The notes under the pieces were generated by a model. That model was not told the origin of the DNA. It saw only the letters and a program-made list of their open reading frames with translations, and made no database searches. From Hyphomicrobiales bacterium (GTDB lineage Bacteria; Pseudomonadota; Alphaproteobacteria; SPJN01), in the NCBI GenBank assembly GCA_006844605.1, contig SPJN01000014.1, positions 1-64,000 on the forward strand: 64,000 bases of DNA. The letters are read 5' to 3'. The translations under genes and the position numbers were made by a program. This document shows positions 9,031-17,818 of the stretch, in pieces (within the stretch, counting starts at the first letter, position 1; the number at the start of each line of letters is the position of its first letter).

Positions 9031-9675
9031 CTACTTCCCAAGGTCTTGCAGGGCCAAGACAACCTGCGTGCGATTAATCACGCCCAGCTTGCGAAAGATC
9101 GCCGTCATATGTGCCTTCACCGTTGCGATGGACACATCCATTTCATAGGCGATTTGCTTATTCAACAATCCTTCAGACAAAAAGCCGACAACCCGTTTTT
9201 GGGTTGGTGTTAGCGACGCGGCGCGAGAGGCCACTGTGTCGCTGTCCATCTGCTGCGGATCGTCATTGTCAGCAACCGGGGGAAACCAGGACCCGCCCTC
9301 AAGCGCGGTGGCAAGAACGGCATCAAGCTCGTCCTTCGGAAGGCTTTTGGGGGTATAGCCTGCTGCACCCAGTTCCTTCGCCTGCTCATAGGCGGTACGG
9401 TCTTCTGTCGCTGAAACGATATAGATAAGCAGATCAGGCTGTGCCGCCTTTAACCGCATCAGCCCTTCAAAGCCTTTGGCATCGGGCAGGTTCAAGTCCA
9501 AAAAGGCCAATGTGATTTGTGATCGGTCAAGCACGGCTTGCGCGTCTTTGAGCGAGCCTGCGCCTAAAACAGACACATTGGCGACGTCCAACCCCTCCAG
9601 CACGGTGCTGAAAGCATCCCTGAAAAGTGGGTGATCATCAATCACCAAAACTTGCGTTTGTTTTTGGCCGCTCAT
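9031..9675 (-). CDS. NarL/LuxR-family response regulator, CrbR-like
   Basis: This 214-residue protein has an N-terminal receiver domain with the acidic pair DD at residues 13-14, phosphoacceptor Asp60 in LAFLDLNLPDAKG and Lys in PKS. A LuxR-type helix-turn-helix follows (LTPTQKRVVGFLSEGLLNKQIAYEMDVS and TVKAHMTAIFRKLGV). It lies tail-to-tail with the hybrid kinase, 14 bases apart, and divergent from a porin gene. The shared intergenic region holds the same 11-mer found before the symporter operon. The most economical reading is that it is phosphorylated by the kinase and activates symporter and porin genes. No acetyl-CoA synthetase gene lies inside the window. Confidence 0.93.
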   Translation of the reverse strand: MSGQKQTQVLVIDDHPLFRDAFSTVLEGLDVANVSVLGAGSLKDAQAVLDRSQITLAFLDLNLPDAKGFEGLMRLKAAQPDLLIYIVSATEDRTAYEQAKELGAAGYTPKSLPKDELDAVLATALEGGSWFPPVADNDDPQQMDSDTVASRAASLTPTQKRVVGFLSEGLLNKQIAYEMDVSIATVKAHMTAIFRKLGVINRTQVVLALQDLGK

Positions 9676-9743
9676 TTGTTGCTGCCCCTCAACATGTTTG
9701 GCTAGACTACTGAATTAGCAAAGATAGGTCCATCAATCAGTAT

Positions 9744-9769
9744 AGACTTTGGTCGATACGACCATGGTC
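9744..9769. promoter_or_regulatory. Candidate operator cluster between response regulator and porin
   Basis: AGACTTTGGTC (9744-9754) is the exact reverse complement of the GACCAAAGTCT found at 3292-3302. It is followed by GGTCGATACGACC (9751-9763) and the perfect palindrome GACCATGGTC (9760-9769), giving a cluster of GGTC/GACC half-sites. The location suits autoregulation of the regulator and control of the porin; this is inference. Confidence 0.5.
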
Positions 9770-9840
9770 GATGATACCTACGTCCAATAGCGAACAGGCG
9801 GATTTGTCCGGATACTCCCACAAAATCAAGGGAGGCAAAC

Positions 9841-10992
9841 ATGTCCAACTATTCAAAACATACCGCAACATTATTGGCGTCTACAATTCTGGGGCTGGCC
9901 TGTGTAAGTGCAGCGCAAGCACAAACCAGTGTGACCGTGGGCGGTCATATTGATCTTGATGTCCATTACACTGACTTGAGCGACGGGGCCTTTGCCTCAA
10001 ACTCGGTCACGCGGGACATTTATATCCCCGGCGCTATTCCGGTTGTTGCCGGCGGCGGTGCAGGCACGAAAACAACAGATTTCAGTGCCGAGGCTTCGCG
10101 TTTTTATATCAAGGCCAAGCATACGGACGGTGATGTCAAAATGGGCGGCAAGGTAGAGCTTGATTTCCTGCTATCCGCGCAAGGTAATCAGCGTGTCTCC
10201 AACAGCGTCTCGCCGCGATTGCGCCATGCCTATCTTGACTTCAATAATTTCCGTTTCGGTCAGACATGGACTGCGTTTCAGAACACGTCATCCATCCCTG
10301 AAAGCGCCAGTTTTTTGGGCCTGTCAGATGGCATGATCTTTATTCGCCAGCCGATCATTCAATATAAGTCCGGTCCTTGGCAGGTGTCGCTGGAAAACGG
10401 CAACACAACGGTTACGCCAAATGCCGGTGGTCGGATCGAAGCTGACAGCAATGTCCTGCCTGATGGTGTCATCCGCTATAATGCGTCAGGCAGCTTTGGC
10501 AATGTGTCTGTTGCGGTAATCGGGCGGGAGTTGCGCATCGATACCGCAGGGCTTGATGACAAGACAACCGGTTGGGGTCTTTCGGTTTCAGGTCGCCTGA
10601 ATGTCGGCGAAAAGAGCGATATCCGTTTCGGCATCACGGGTGGTGATGGCGTTGGGCGTTATATTGGATTGAACGCAGTGAATGCGGCCGCTGTTGATGC
10701 GACCGGCGAGCTTGAAGCTATCCCGGTAATTGGCGGGCATGTGGCCCTGCGCGTGCCTGTTGGCGAAACCACGCGATTGTCTGTCGGCTATTCTGCATTG
10801 CAGGCTGACAATCCCGCGTTTCTGCCCGGCGCAACAACCAAGATGGTTCACAGCGGCATGGCTGCCCTGTTGTGGACCGCATCGAACAAGGTTACGTTTG
10901 GGTTTGAGCTGATGTATGGCGAACGCGAAACAGAAGCAGGTGACAAGGGTGATATGACCCGGGCGACCTTCTCAACCAAGCTGCCTTTCTAG
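9841..10992 (+). CDS. DcaP-like outer-membrane porin
   Basis: This 383-residue protein has a signal peptide ending near AAQA-QTS. It continues with SVTVGGHIDLDVHYTDLSDG, which is the start of a DcaP/trimeric-porin type barrel. The motifs FSAEASRFYIKAKH, LRHAYLDFNNFRFGQTWTAF and the closing TRATFSTKLPF also fit. DcaP-type porins admit dicarboxylates and other negatively charged small molecules through the outer membrane. GGGAGGCAAAC lies just before the ATG and is almost identical to the leader of the kinase gene. Its promoter region contains the shared candidate operator, which links it to the symporter and two-component genes. It is probably the outer-membrane entry step for the same substrate. 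Confidence 0.88.
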   Translation: MSNYSKHTATLLASTILGLACVSAAQAQTSVTVGGHIDLDVHYTDLSDGAFASNSVTRDIYIPGAIPVVAGGGAGTKTTDFSAEASRFYIKAKHTDGDVKMGGKVELDFLLSAQGNQRVSNSVSPRLRHAYLDFNNFRFGQTWTAFQNTSSIPESASFLGLSDGMIFIRQPIIQYKSGPWQVSLENGNTTVTPNAGGRIEADSNVLPDGVIRYNASGSFGNVSVAVIGRELRIDTAGLDDKTTGWGLSVSGRLNVGEKSDIRFGITGGDGVGRYIGLNAVNAAAVDATGELEAIPVIGGHVALRVPVGETTRLSVGYSALQADNPAFLPGATTKMVHSGMAALLWTASNKVTFGFELMYGERETEAGDKGDMTRATFSTKLPF

Positions 10993-11055
10993 GGAACTAC
11001 CCCCCCCTGCCCAAGGCCGGCCGCCATACAAGAAACAGGATTGGTGATCACACAA

Positions 11056-11319
11056 ATGTCTGACCAACAATTATTGCATCTTGTCTTTGGCGGTCGGTTG
11101 ACCGGCACCGGCAGTATGACATTCGAAGATATTGAGGACCTTGAAATCGTCGGTATCTTCCCGAACTATAAATCCGCCGAAAAGGCATGGCGGGCGGCAT
11201 CACAGCGCAGCGTGGATGATGCCTATACGCGGTATTTTGTGGTCCATCTGCATGAGCTGATGGAGCCTGATATGGAAATGGACCTTCAAGGGCACCCCCT
11301 TAAAGGTCCATCCGAATAG
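11056..11319 (+). CDS. DUF4170 domain protein
   Basis: This small soluble protein of 87 residues carries the DUF4170 pattern LLHLVFGGRL, EIVGIFPNYKSAEKAWRAASQ and TRYFVVHLHELMEPD. The family is largely confined to alphaproteobacteria and has no established function. The ORF track begins at a TTG at 11041, and a GTG lies at 11044. The ATG at 11056 is chosen because family members begin just before the HLVFGG block. AGGA at 11037-11040 would suit a slightly earlier start, so the N-terminus is uncertain by four or five residues. It is convergent with the monooxygenase gene. Confidence 0.85.
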   Translation: MSDQQLLHLVFGGRLTGTGSMTFEDIEDLEIVGIFPNYKSAEKAWRAASQRSVDDAYTRYFVVHLHELMEPDMEMDLQGHPLKGPSE

Positions 11320-11337
11320 CGTCGTTGGAAAGCTGAT

Positions 11338-12834
11338 TTATTCAGCCGCCATATTGTCCGGTGCATTGGCACCTGCGCGGGCAAACTGCAACGTGCCGTC
11401 ATCGACAGGCTCGCCCCGCAGCATTTTGCGATCAGCGCGGAAGTCATGATCAACACGCCACGGCTGTGTGCTGCCCTGACGGGGCAAATCATGGCGTGCG
11501 CGATTGACATAACCTGAATTTAGCGCATCCCAGACACTGCTTTTCGTTACAATGGATGGATCGTTGGAACGGGGAATGGCCATATCAAGCCCACGGTCAT
11601 CCAGAAGTTTCATCAGGTTCAGGTAATAATCCATCGCGATGCCAACCTTTAAAGTCCATGAGGCATTTACATAGCCAAGGATAAAGGCAAGGTTCGGGAT
11701 GTTTTCAAGCATCAGCGTTTTGTACGCCATGACCGAATTGTGCGGGATGTGCTTGCCATCAACAACCAAATCAACACCGCCCAACATTTTCAGGTTCAAT
11801 CCGGTGGCGGAAATGATGATGTCAGCATCCAGATGCTCGCCGGATTTCAGTTGAATGCCGGTCTTGTCAAAACGATCAATTTCATCAGTGACGATAGATG
11901 CCTTGCCTTCGCGCAGGGCGACGAACAAGTCATCCTCGGGCACTGCACACAGGCGCTGATCCCACGGATTGTAATGGGGGGTAAAGTGTTTCATGTCCAC
12001 CTTACCTTCCAGTGCTTCTTCTGCGGCCCCTTGCAGTTTCTCACGCCACTTGTCCGGCTCCGCCTGCGCCTTGGTATAGGCGAAATCCTGCATCCAGATG
12101 CGGAATGCGCGAATAATTTTAAAGGCCCAGCGGCGCGGCATGACCTTGGTCAGTATCTTTGACAGGCCGTCTTCGTTCTTGACCGACGCGTAATAGGTCG
12201 GTGACCGTTGCAGCATAGTGATATGGGCAGTGTCATCAGCCATTGACGGCACAAGCGTCACTGCCGTTGCGCCAGACCCGATGACAACAACTTTCTTGTT
12301 CTTGTAATCCAGATCTTCGGGCCAATGTTGCGGGTGAATGACTTGACCTTCAAACGCATCCCGGCCGGGGAAGTCGGGTGTATAGGGATTGTCATAATCA
12401 TAATAGCCGGTGCACATGAAAACATGTTGCGCGCGGGCCTGATGGGTTTCGCCAGTGGCTTCATCAATTGCGGTCACGGTCCAACGGGCGTCGCGACTGT
12501 CCCATTCAACGCTGGTGATCTTGCGGCCAAACGTAATGGTGTCGAGAATATTATATTCCGCGACTGTTTCCTTCAGATAGGATTTGATGTCGGGGCCGCC
12601 TGCCAGCACCTTATGCTTCATCCACGGCTTGAAGTTATAGCCAAGGGTATACATGTCGGAATCTGACCGAATGCCGGGATAGCGGAACAGGTCCCATGTG
12701 CCGCCAATATCGGCGCGCCGTTCCCAAATGGCAAAGCGCTTGTCCGGCGCATTCATCCGTAGATGACATGCTGCACCTACGCCGCCGATCCCGGCGCCGA
12801 TGATGAGTACATCAAGGTCACTTGCGTTGGTCAT
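11338..12834 (-). CDS. Flavin-containing/Baeyer-Villiger-type monooxygenase
   Basis: This 498-residue enzyme has an N-terminal FAD Rossmann motif (IIGAGIGGVG, residues 11-20) and GGTWDLFRYPGIRSDSDMY, typical of class B flavoprotein monooxygenases. The fingerprint FEGQVIHPQHWP (residues 161-172) fits the Baeyer-Villiger consensus FxGxxxHxxxWP. A second Rossmann motif, IGSGATA, follows for NADPH, and then ATGLNLKMLGG. Such enzymes insert one oxygen atom into ketones or oxidise N or S atoms, using NADPH. It is divergent from an AraC-family regulator with 116 bases between the starts, a common arrangement in which the regulator controls the monooxygenase in response to the substrate. The substrate cannot be inferred. 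Confidence 0.92.
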   Translation of the reverse strand: MTNASDLDVLIIGAGIGGVGAACHLRMNAPDKRFAIWERRADIGGTWDLFRYPGIRSDSDMYTLGYNFKPWMKHKVLAGGPDIKSYLKETVAEYNILDTITFGRKITSVEWDSRDARWTVTAIDEATGETHQARAQHVFMCTGYYDYDNPYTPDFPGRDAFEGQVIHPQHWPEDLDYKNKKVVVIGSGATAVTLVPSMADDTAHITMLQRSPTYYASVKNEDGLSKILTKVMPRRWAFKIIRAFRIWMQDFAYTKAQAEPDKWREKLQGAAEEALEGKVDMKHFTPHYNPWDQRLCAVPEDDLFVALREGKASIVTDEIDRFDKTGIQLKSGEHLDADIIISATGLNLKMLGGVDLVVDGKHIPHNSVMAYKTLMLENIPNLAFILGYVNASWTLKVGIAMDYYLNLMKLLDDRGLDMAIPRSNDPSIVTKSSVWDALNSGYVNRARHDLPRQGSTQPWRVDHDFRADRKMLRGEPVDDGTLQFARAGANAPDNMAAE

Positions 12835-12950
12835 AATGATTTCCCTGTTTGCCCGAATTTTAATGCTGTTTGAATTTCAGCATGGAACCCTGCCAGCGTC
12901 ATTAGCAAGATTCGATTGCTGAACAGGCCAAAATATTGATAATTTAGGCC

Positions 12951-14033
12951 ATGAGTGAGCAAAATACACAAAATACAGGGCCAATCGAAGGAAAAACTGT
13001 GCTGGCGGTTGGCTCCCTTGCCAGTGCGGCACGGACCATTACGGGTGTCCAGTCGCAGGCTGAATGGTTCGGCGTGGACACCAAGGGGCTGCAAGCCATT
13101 TTGCGCCGGGTCGGCCTGCCTGAGCGTGCCTTTGACGAGCCGACATTCCTGATTTCCATTGATCAGGAGCTTGTCTTGATTGAGGCGTTGTTGGCGGCAG
13201 CGCATTTGAACGCCTCCCTCAGTGCGTTTGTGTTTGGCCAGCGTGATCTGCATGACATCACTTTGTTTGGCGCGCCGGGGCTTGCGATGCGCCATGCACC
13301 GGATCTTTTGTCCTTGTTGAAAGTCGGGTTGGATTTCCCCCAGCTGTTATGGGGTCATTCGCGGATGCGGATTGTGACCAGCCCTATCGCGCTGTCGATT
13401 ACATTTTCCATCGATTGGCGGACAACGGCCCAAGATGCGTTGGTGGAATATGGCCTGCTGCTTGACCTTGTGTCCTATTATACCTTCGTCAATCAAAGCA
13501 TGGGCCGGCAGGCGCAAGTCAGCGCCATTCATTTGCCCTTCGCAGAACCGCATGACGCTGACATTGTGCGGTCACTGGTCGATTGCCCGGTTCATTTCGG
13601 CGCGGAGGCTGCTGAAATTTTACTGCCGCCGGAATGTGCTGCCATGGTCCCCCTGCGGTCACGACCATTGATTTATCAGCAAAGCATTGCCGTGTGTCGG
13701 GAACTTGCGCATTTGCGCCCGTTTGAAACAACATTGTCGGATCAGGCGCTGCGTTGGTTATGGGCCTATTCGCCCCCATTGCCCCGCACGGCGCTGGCAA
13801 AACAATTGGGCATGTCTGAGCGCAGCTTGGCGCGGCGGTTGCGAGCCGAGGGGACGTCCTTTCAAAAATTATTTGCGGAGGTCCAGTCCGAACGGGCACG
13901 CAATTTGTTGCGGACATCAAACCAATCAATTGCAGAAATCAGCTACCAACTTGGTTATGCAGACCCCGCAGCATTCACCCGCGCCTTTACAGGCTGGACA
14001 GGCAAGACGCCATCGGCGTGGCGCGCGCGTTAG
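12951..14033 (+). CDS. AraC-family transcriptional regulator
   Basis: This 360-residue protein has an N-terminal Arabinose_bd-type domain (residues of about 30-215; SASLSAF-like LNASLSAFVFGQRDL). Its C-terminal double helix-turn-helix contains ALAKQLGMSERSLARRLRAEGTSF and SIAEISYQLGYADPAAFTRAF with GKTPSAWR at the end. Regulators of this class usually activate adjacent catabolic genes such as monooxygenases or lipid-degradation operons. It is transcribed away from the Baeyer-Villiger monooxygenase gene. Its 3' end overlaps the convergent epimerase gene by four bases (TTAG serving both stops). Confidence 0.92.
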   Translation: MSEQNTQNTGPIEGKTVLAVGSLASAARTITGVQSQAEWFGVDTKGLQAILRRVGLPERAFDEPTFLISIDQELVLIEALLAAAHLNASLSAFVFGQRDLHDITLFGAPGLAMRHAPDLLSLLKVGLDFPQLLWGHSRMRIVTSPIALSITFSIDWRTTAQDALVEYGLLLDLVSYYTFVNQSMGRQAQVSAIHLPFAEPHDADIVRSLVDCPVHFGAEAAEILLPPECAAMVPLRSRPLIYQQSIAVCRELAHLRPFETTLSDQALRWLWAYSPPLPRTALAKQLGMSERSLARRLRAEGTSFQKLFAEVQSERARNLLRTSNQSIAEISYQLGYADPAAFTRAFTGWTGKTPSAWRAR

Positions 14034-14869
14034 CGCGGGGCGACGGCAAGGTCGATCTGACCTGCCAATGTTTCGCCGGGTGCCAATATCCGCAGGCCCG
14101 TTTTGGATTGGGGAAGCGACAAGTTTAATGCGTCGGGGGCGTGGCTGACAGGCTCCACACAAAAATGCGGTTGGTCCGCGGGCGTATAGACCGTCAACTG
14201 ATTGAATATGTCGCTTGCTGTCATCGTCAGGGCAAAATTGTCCAGCATGATTTCCGCCCGCCGGGCCTGCCATTCATAAATATTATCCACCAAAAAATCA
14301 CCAACCTGTCGCAAGCGCGATAAATCATTGCTTGATGTTTGAGGGGTTGGTTTGTGGTTCAACCAGATGCTGTCTGTTCTTGCATTCACGGTTGCGTTGA
14401 CCGTGGAAAAAAAGGGATGCCAGCCAAGTCCTGCAGGCATTGGCGTGCGGTCTTGATTTGTGATCGACATTACAAGCTGCAACCCGGTTGGCGTTACCTT
14501 GAACCGTTGTGCAGCTTCAAAGCGCCACGGCCAGTCGGTGCCGTTGTGGTTAAACTTTATGGTCAGTGTGGTCTGGGACTTTTCCGCGACCTGCCATGCT
14601 GATTGCCAACCATTGCCATGCAGGGCGTGTGGTTCCGGGGGAAAATTTAGGGCAAGTTGAACAGCGCGCCCGTCAAACATAAAGCGCCCATCGGTGATCC
14701 GGCTGGCAAATGGCAAAAGGGGAAAGGCACTGGTGTCAACGGCGGAGGAGGCCTGTCGCCCGTCCCGAAATATCGGGCGGCCTTCATGCGTGAAGGAGAT
14801 AACTGATCCGCCCATTTGCGGGGCGATTGCCAACGCAAATCCGTCACGGGAAAGTGTTTCAATGGTCAT
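14030..14869 (-). CDS. Aldose 1-epimerase family protein
   Basis: This 279-residue protein shows the galactose-mutarotase fold markers. They are LPFASRITDGRFMFDGR near residue 55 (substrate Arg), HALHGNGWQSAW around residue 80 with the catalytic His, GLGWHPFF near residue 148 with the second His, and FCVEPVSHAPDALN near the C-terminus with the catalytic Glu. Aldose 1-epimerases interconvert the alpha and beta anomers of sugars. The start is four bases from the end of the upstream sterol-desaturase-family gene on the same strand, so the two are likely co-transcribed. No sugar catabolic genes are adjacent, so the substrate is open. Confidence 0.9.
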   Translation of the reverse strand: MTIETLSRDGFALAIAPQMGGSVISFTHEGRPIFRDGRQASSAVDTSAFPLLPFASRITDGRFMFDGRAVQLALNFPPEPHALHGNGWQSAWQVAEKSQTTLTIKFNHNGTDWPWRFEAAQRFKVTPTGLQLVMSITNQDRTPMPAGLGWHPFFSTVNATVNARTDSIWLNHKPTPQTSSNDLSRLRQVGDFLVDNIYEWQARRAEIMLDNFALTMTASDIFNQLTVYTPADQPHFCVEPVSHAPDALNLSLPQSKTGLRILAPGETLAGQIDLAVAPR

Positions 14870-14873
14870 CAGG

Positions 14874-15812
14874 TTATTCTGCCGGGACAGTGGTGTTGCC
14901 GGACTGGGTTTGGCGCAGGGCGGTGACCGTTTTGTGATCGCCGGTATGGGACCAGCCGGGCGGCATAAACATATATTTCAGTTTGCTGGTCAGGCCGGGT
15001 GCGGCCTTGACATCCTGCCATAGGCCGCGAAATTCACCGAACTGGACGTCCATCACGCTTTCCACATCAACATCGCGCGTGATGCCAAACTCAACCGGGT
15101 CGTCATCATGCAGCGGCTGCAAGGTGCCCATCACCCAATCCCATAATAGCGTCATTGAATTATAGTTCTTGTCCATATAACGCAGGTTGCGGCCATGATG
15201 GACCCGGTGATAGCGCGGGGTTTGCAACACATATTCCAGCGGCCCATAGCGGACCTTGACCACATCTGCACTGACATGCAGGAGGGAGCCCCAGATCACA
15301 TCAATCAGGTTGATGACCAAAATCATTTCAACCGGCACACCGCACAAGGCGGGGAGAAACCCGAAAAAAATTGGGAAGTAAACCAGTGATTCAAGGAAAT
15401 GATGATTAAACCCAACCGTCAGGTTGATGGTGTCGGGCGCGTGATGTGAAGAATGGATGCACCAGAACAATCGTGACTTGTGGCCCAACCAATGCTGTAG
15501 CCAGTACCAAAATTCATAAATGATAAATCCGGTAATCCAGCCATACCAAACAGTGGGCAAGGACCATGAAATCATATTCTGGGCAATGGTGGCCAAACCC
15601 GCGATGGCCAAAAACGGTGCCAGTCGCCCCAACACCGCGCCGATGATCATCACCAGCACACCATTTTTCAGAACCTGACTATAATGGTGCTTGAAGCTGG
15701 CCTTTTTGGACATTGCCAGCAGGAAAACCGCCTCCGCTATTGCTGCCAATGCCAATAAGCCGATCAGAAGACCGGTTGTTTCGGGCAGGGCAAATGTCTC
15801 ACTATCAGGCAT
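14874..15812 (-). CDS. Sterol desaturase/fatty acid hydroxylase family protein
   Basis: This 312-residue membrane di-iron enzyme has the eight-histidine pattern HWLGH, HSSHH and HRVHHG, with NHHFLE between, and four or five hydrophobic helices. The ORF track extends to 16031, into the divergent alcohol dehydrogenase. The ATG at 15812 (MPDSETF) is chosen because it starts just before the first membrane helix and leaves a normal divergent promoter gap of 96 bases. Family members hydroxylate or desaturate sterols, carotenoids, alkylglycerols or fatty acyl chains. The gene directly precedes the aldose epimerase. The substrate is unknown. Confidence 0.9.
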   Translation of the reverse strand: MPDSETFALPETTGLLIGLLALAAIAEAVFLLAMSKKASFKHHYSQVLKNGVLVMIIGAVLGRLAPFLAIAGLATIAQNMISWSLPTVWYGWITGFIIYEFWYWLQHWLGHKSRLFWCIHSSHHAPDTINLTVGFNHHFLESLVYFPIFFGFLPALCGVPVEMILVINLIDVIWGSLLHVSADVVKVRYGPLEYVLQTPRYHRVHHGRNLRYMDKNYNSMTLLWDWVMGTLQPLHDDDPVEFGITRDVDVESVMDVQFGEFRGLWQDVKAAPGLTSKLKYMFMPPGWSHTGDHKTVTALRQTQSGNTTVPAE

Positions 15813-15908
15813 GGTGAATTTGTTTCCAACGGAAGCGACTACATCTTCGTAATGACGTGGGAATACAGTATAAGATGTGCAGATCAAGAAACAAAGAGGG
15901 GCAGAAAT

Positions 15909-17018
15909 ATGAAAACCCGTGCGGCAGTTGCATTCGAAGCCAAGGCACCGCTTGAGATTGTGGAGCTGGATTTGGAAGGTCCGAAAGCTGGCGAAGTGCT
16001 GGTTGAGATTATGGCCACAGGCATTTGCCATACGGATGCCTATACGCTTGACGGACTGGATTCAGAGGGGCTGTTCCCCGCCATTTTGGGGCATGAAGGG
16101 GCAGGCATTGTGCGTGAGGTTGGCCCCGGTGTGACGTCCGTGAAACCGGATGATCACGTCATTCCGCTTTACACGCCTGAATGCCGGGAATGCAAAACCT
16201 GCCTGTCGCAGAAATCAAACCTTTGCACGTCTATTCGCAGCACACAGGGCCAAGGTGTGATGCCTGATGGCACCTCCCGGTTCTCATATAAAGGGCAAAG
16301 CATTTATCACTATATGGGCTGTTCAACCTTTTCGAACTTCACAGTGTTGCCCGAAATTGCAGTTGCCAAAATCCGCGAAGACGCCCCCTTTGATAAGGCA
16401 TGCTATATCGGGTGCGGCGTCACGACGGGCGTTGGTGCCGTTGTCAACACGGCAAAGGTTACACCGGGGTCGAATGTTGTTGTGTTCGGCCTTGGCGGTA
16501 TTGGTCTGAACGTTATTCAGGGCGCGCGCCTTGCCGGGGCCGACAAGATCATCGGCGTTGATATCAATGACAGCAAGGAATCATGGGGCCGCCAGTTTGG
16601 TATGACTGACTTTGTGAACCCGGCAAAGCTGGATGGCGATGTGGTCACCACGTTGGTTGCCATGACTGATGGTGGTGCTGATTACAGCTTTGATTGCACG
16701 GGTAATACTGAAGTAATGCGGCAGGCGCTTGAATGTTGCCACCGCGGCTGGGGTGAAAGCATCATTATCGGCGTGGCAGAGGCTGGCAAGGAAGTTGCCA
16801 CCCGTCCCTTCCAACTGGTGACGGGCCGGGTGTGGAAAGGCACGGCGTTTGGTGGTGCCAGGGGCAGAACCGATGTACCCAAAATTGTAGACTGGTATAT
16901 GGACGGCAAGATCGAAATTGATCCGATGATTACCCATGTCATGCCGCTTGATGACATCAACAAGGCATTTGGTTTGATGCATGCGGGGGAAAGTATCCGT
17001 TCGGTCGTTGTCTTTTAG
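15909..17018 (+). CDS. frmA: S-(hydroxymethyl)glutathione dehydrogenase/class III alcohol dehydrogenase
   Basis: This 369-residue zinc enzyme matches class III alcohol dehydrogenases closely. It has [12 protein letters not shown] with the catalytic-zinc Cys, GHEGAGIV with the His-Glu pair, the structural zinc cluster [15 protein letters not shown], and the NAD-binding GLGGIGL. It oxidises S-hydroxymethylglutathione formed from formaldehyde, or reduces S-nitrosoglutathione. The ORF track starts at 15852, but [11 protein letters not shown] at 15909 is the family start. No separate S-formylglutathione hydrolase lies next to it; instead a crotonase and an acyl-CoA dehydrogenase follow on the same strand. 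The formaldehyde source may be C1 or methyl-group metabolism, which is inference. Confidence 0.95.
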   Translation: MKTRAAVAFEAKAPLEIVELDLEGPKAGEVLVEIMATGICHTDAYTLDGLDSEGLFPAILGHEGAGIVREVGPGVTSVKPDDHVIPLYTPECRECKTCLSQKSNLCTSIRSTQGQGVMPDGTSRFSYKGQSIYHYMGCSTFSNFTVLPEIAVAKIREDAPFDKACYIGCGVTTGVGAVVNTAKVTPGSNVVVFGLGGIGLNVIQGARLAGADKIIGVDINDSKESWGRQFGMTDFVNPAKLDGDVVTTLVAMTDGGADYSFDCTGNTEVMRQALECCHRGWGESIIIGVAEAGKEVATRPFQLVTGRVWKGTAFGGARGRTDVPKIVDWYMDGKIEIDPMITHVMPLDDINKAFGLMHAGESIRSVVVF

Positions 17019-17077
17019 GCGCGCACCGTTTCCAAATAAATTCATTCTGAAAATTGATCTGAAAATGTGGGGCAATA

Positions 17078-17818
17078 ATGTCTGAACTTGTAGTGCGCAA
17101 CGATCGCGATGGTGTGGCCTGGTTGACGATCAACCGGCCTGATAAATTGAATGCACTGAATGTGCCGGTGTTTGAGGAACTTGAAGCGCATATCAAAACA
17201 ATTGCACGCCAAACCGATGCGGTTGGCGCAGTTGTGCTGCGCGGCGCCGGCAAGTGCTTTTCCGCCGGACATGATTTGGGCGATATCGCGGTGGGCGAAA
17301 AACTGCCCCGCCCGAATTTTCAGGCCCATGTGATTGAGGCATTGTCGAACCTGCCGCAACCGGTTATCACAGCGGTTCACAGCCATTGTTATACCGGCGC
17401 GTTGGAGCTTGCCTTGGGTGGCGACATCCTGATTGCCAGTGCCAATGCCAAGTTTGCAGACACCCATGCCAAGTGGGCCCTGACACCCGTTTGGGGGATG
17501 AGCCAACGTTTGCCCCGCCGTGTGGGTAAGCATAAGGCATTAGAGATGATGTTTACTGCCCGCACCTATCTGGCGGACGAAGCCGTTGCGATGGGGCTTG
17601 CCAATATGGTCTTTCCTGATGACAGTTTTGAAGCCGACGTGACCGCGTTCTGTGCAGAAATTCTGGCGAACAGCTGGTTCTCCCTGCGCGCGAACAAGAC
17701 CTTGGTGCTATCCAGTGATGGGATGGGGCTTGAAGAGGGGCTGGCTCATGAAATTTATACATCGCAAGGCGTCGGCCCTGATATGGCCGACCGTATCGGG
17801 GGCTTTGGCAAGAAATGA
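17078..17818 (+). CDS. Enoyl-CoA hydratase/isomerase family protein
   Basis: This 246-residue crotonase has the oxyanion-hole segments CFSAGHDL and YTGALELALGGD, and a hydratase-like region ADTHAKWALTPVWGMSQRLPRRVG. The second catalytic acid position is not a clear Glu. It therefore may be a hydratase variant, a decarboxylase or an isomerase acting on an acyl-CoA. Its stop overlaps the start of the acyl-CoA dehydrogenase by four bases (ATGA), so the two enzymes are translationally coupled and probably act in sequence on the same acyl-CoA intermediate. Confidence 0.9.
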   Translation: MSELVVRNDRDGVAWLTINRPDKLNALNVPVFEELEAHIKTIARQTDAVGAVVLRGAGKCFSAGHDLGDIAVGEKLPRPNFQAHVIEALSNLPQPVITAVHSHCYTGALELALGGDILIASANAKFADTHAKWALTPVWGMSQRLPRRVGKHKALEMMFTARTYLADEAVAMGLANMVFPDDSFEADVTAFCAEILANSWFSLRANKTLVLSSDGMGLEEGLAHEIYTSQGVGPDMADRIGGFGKK

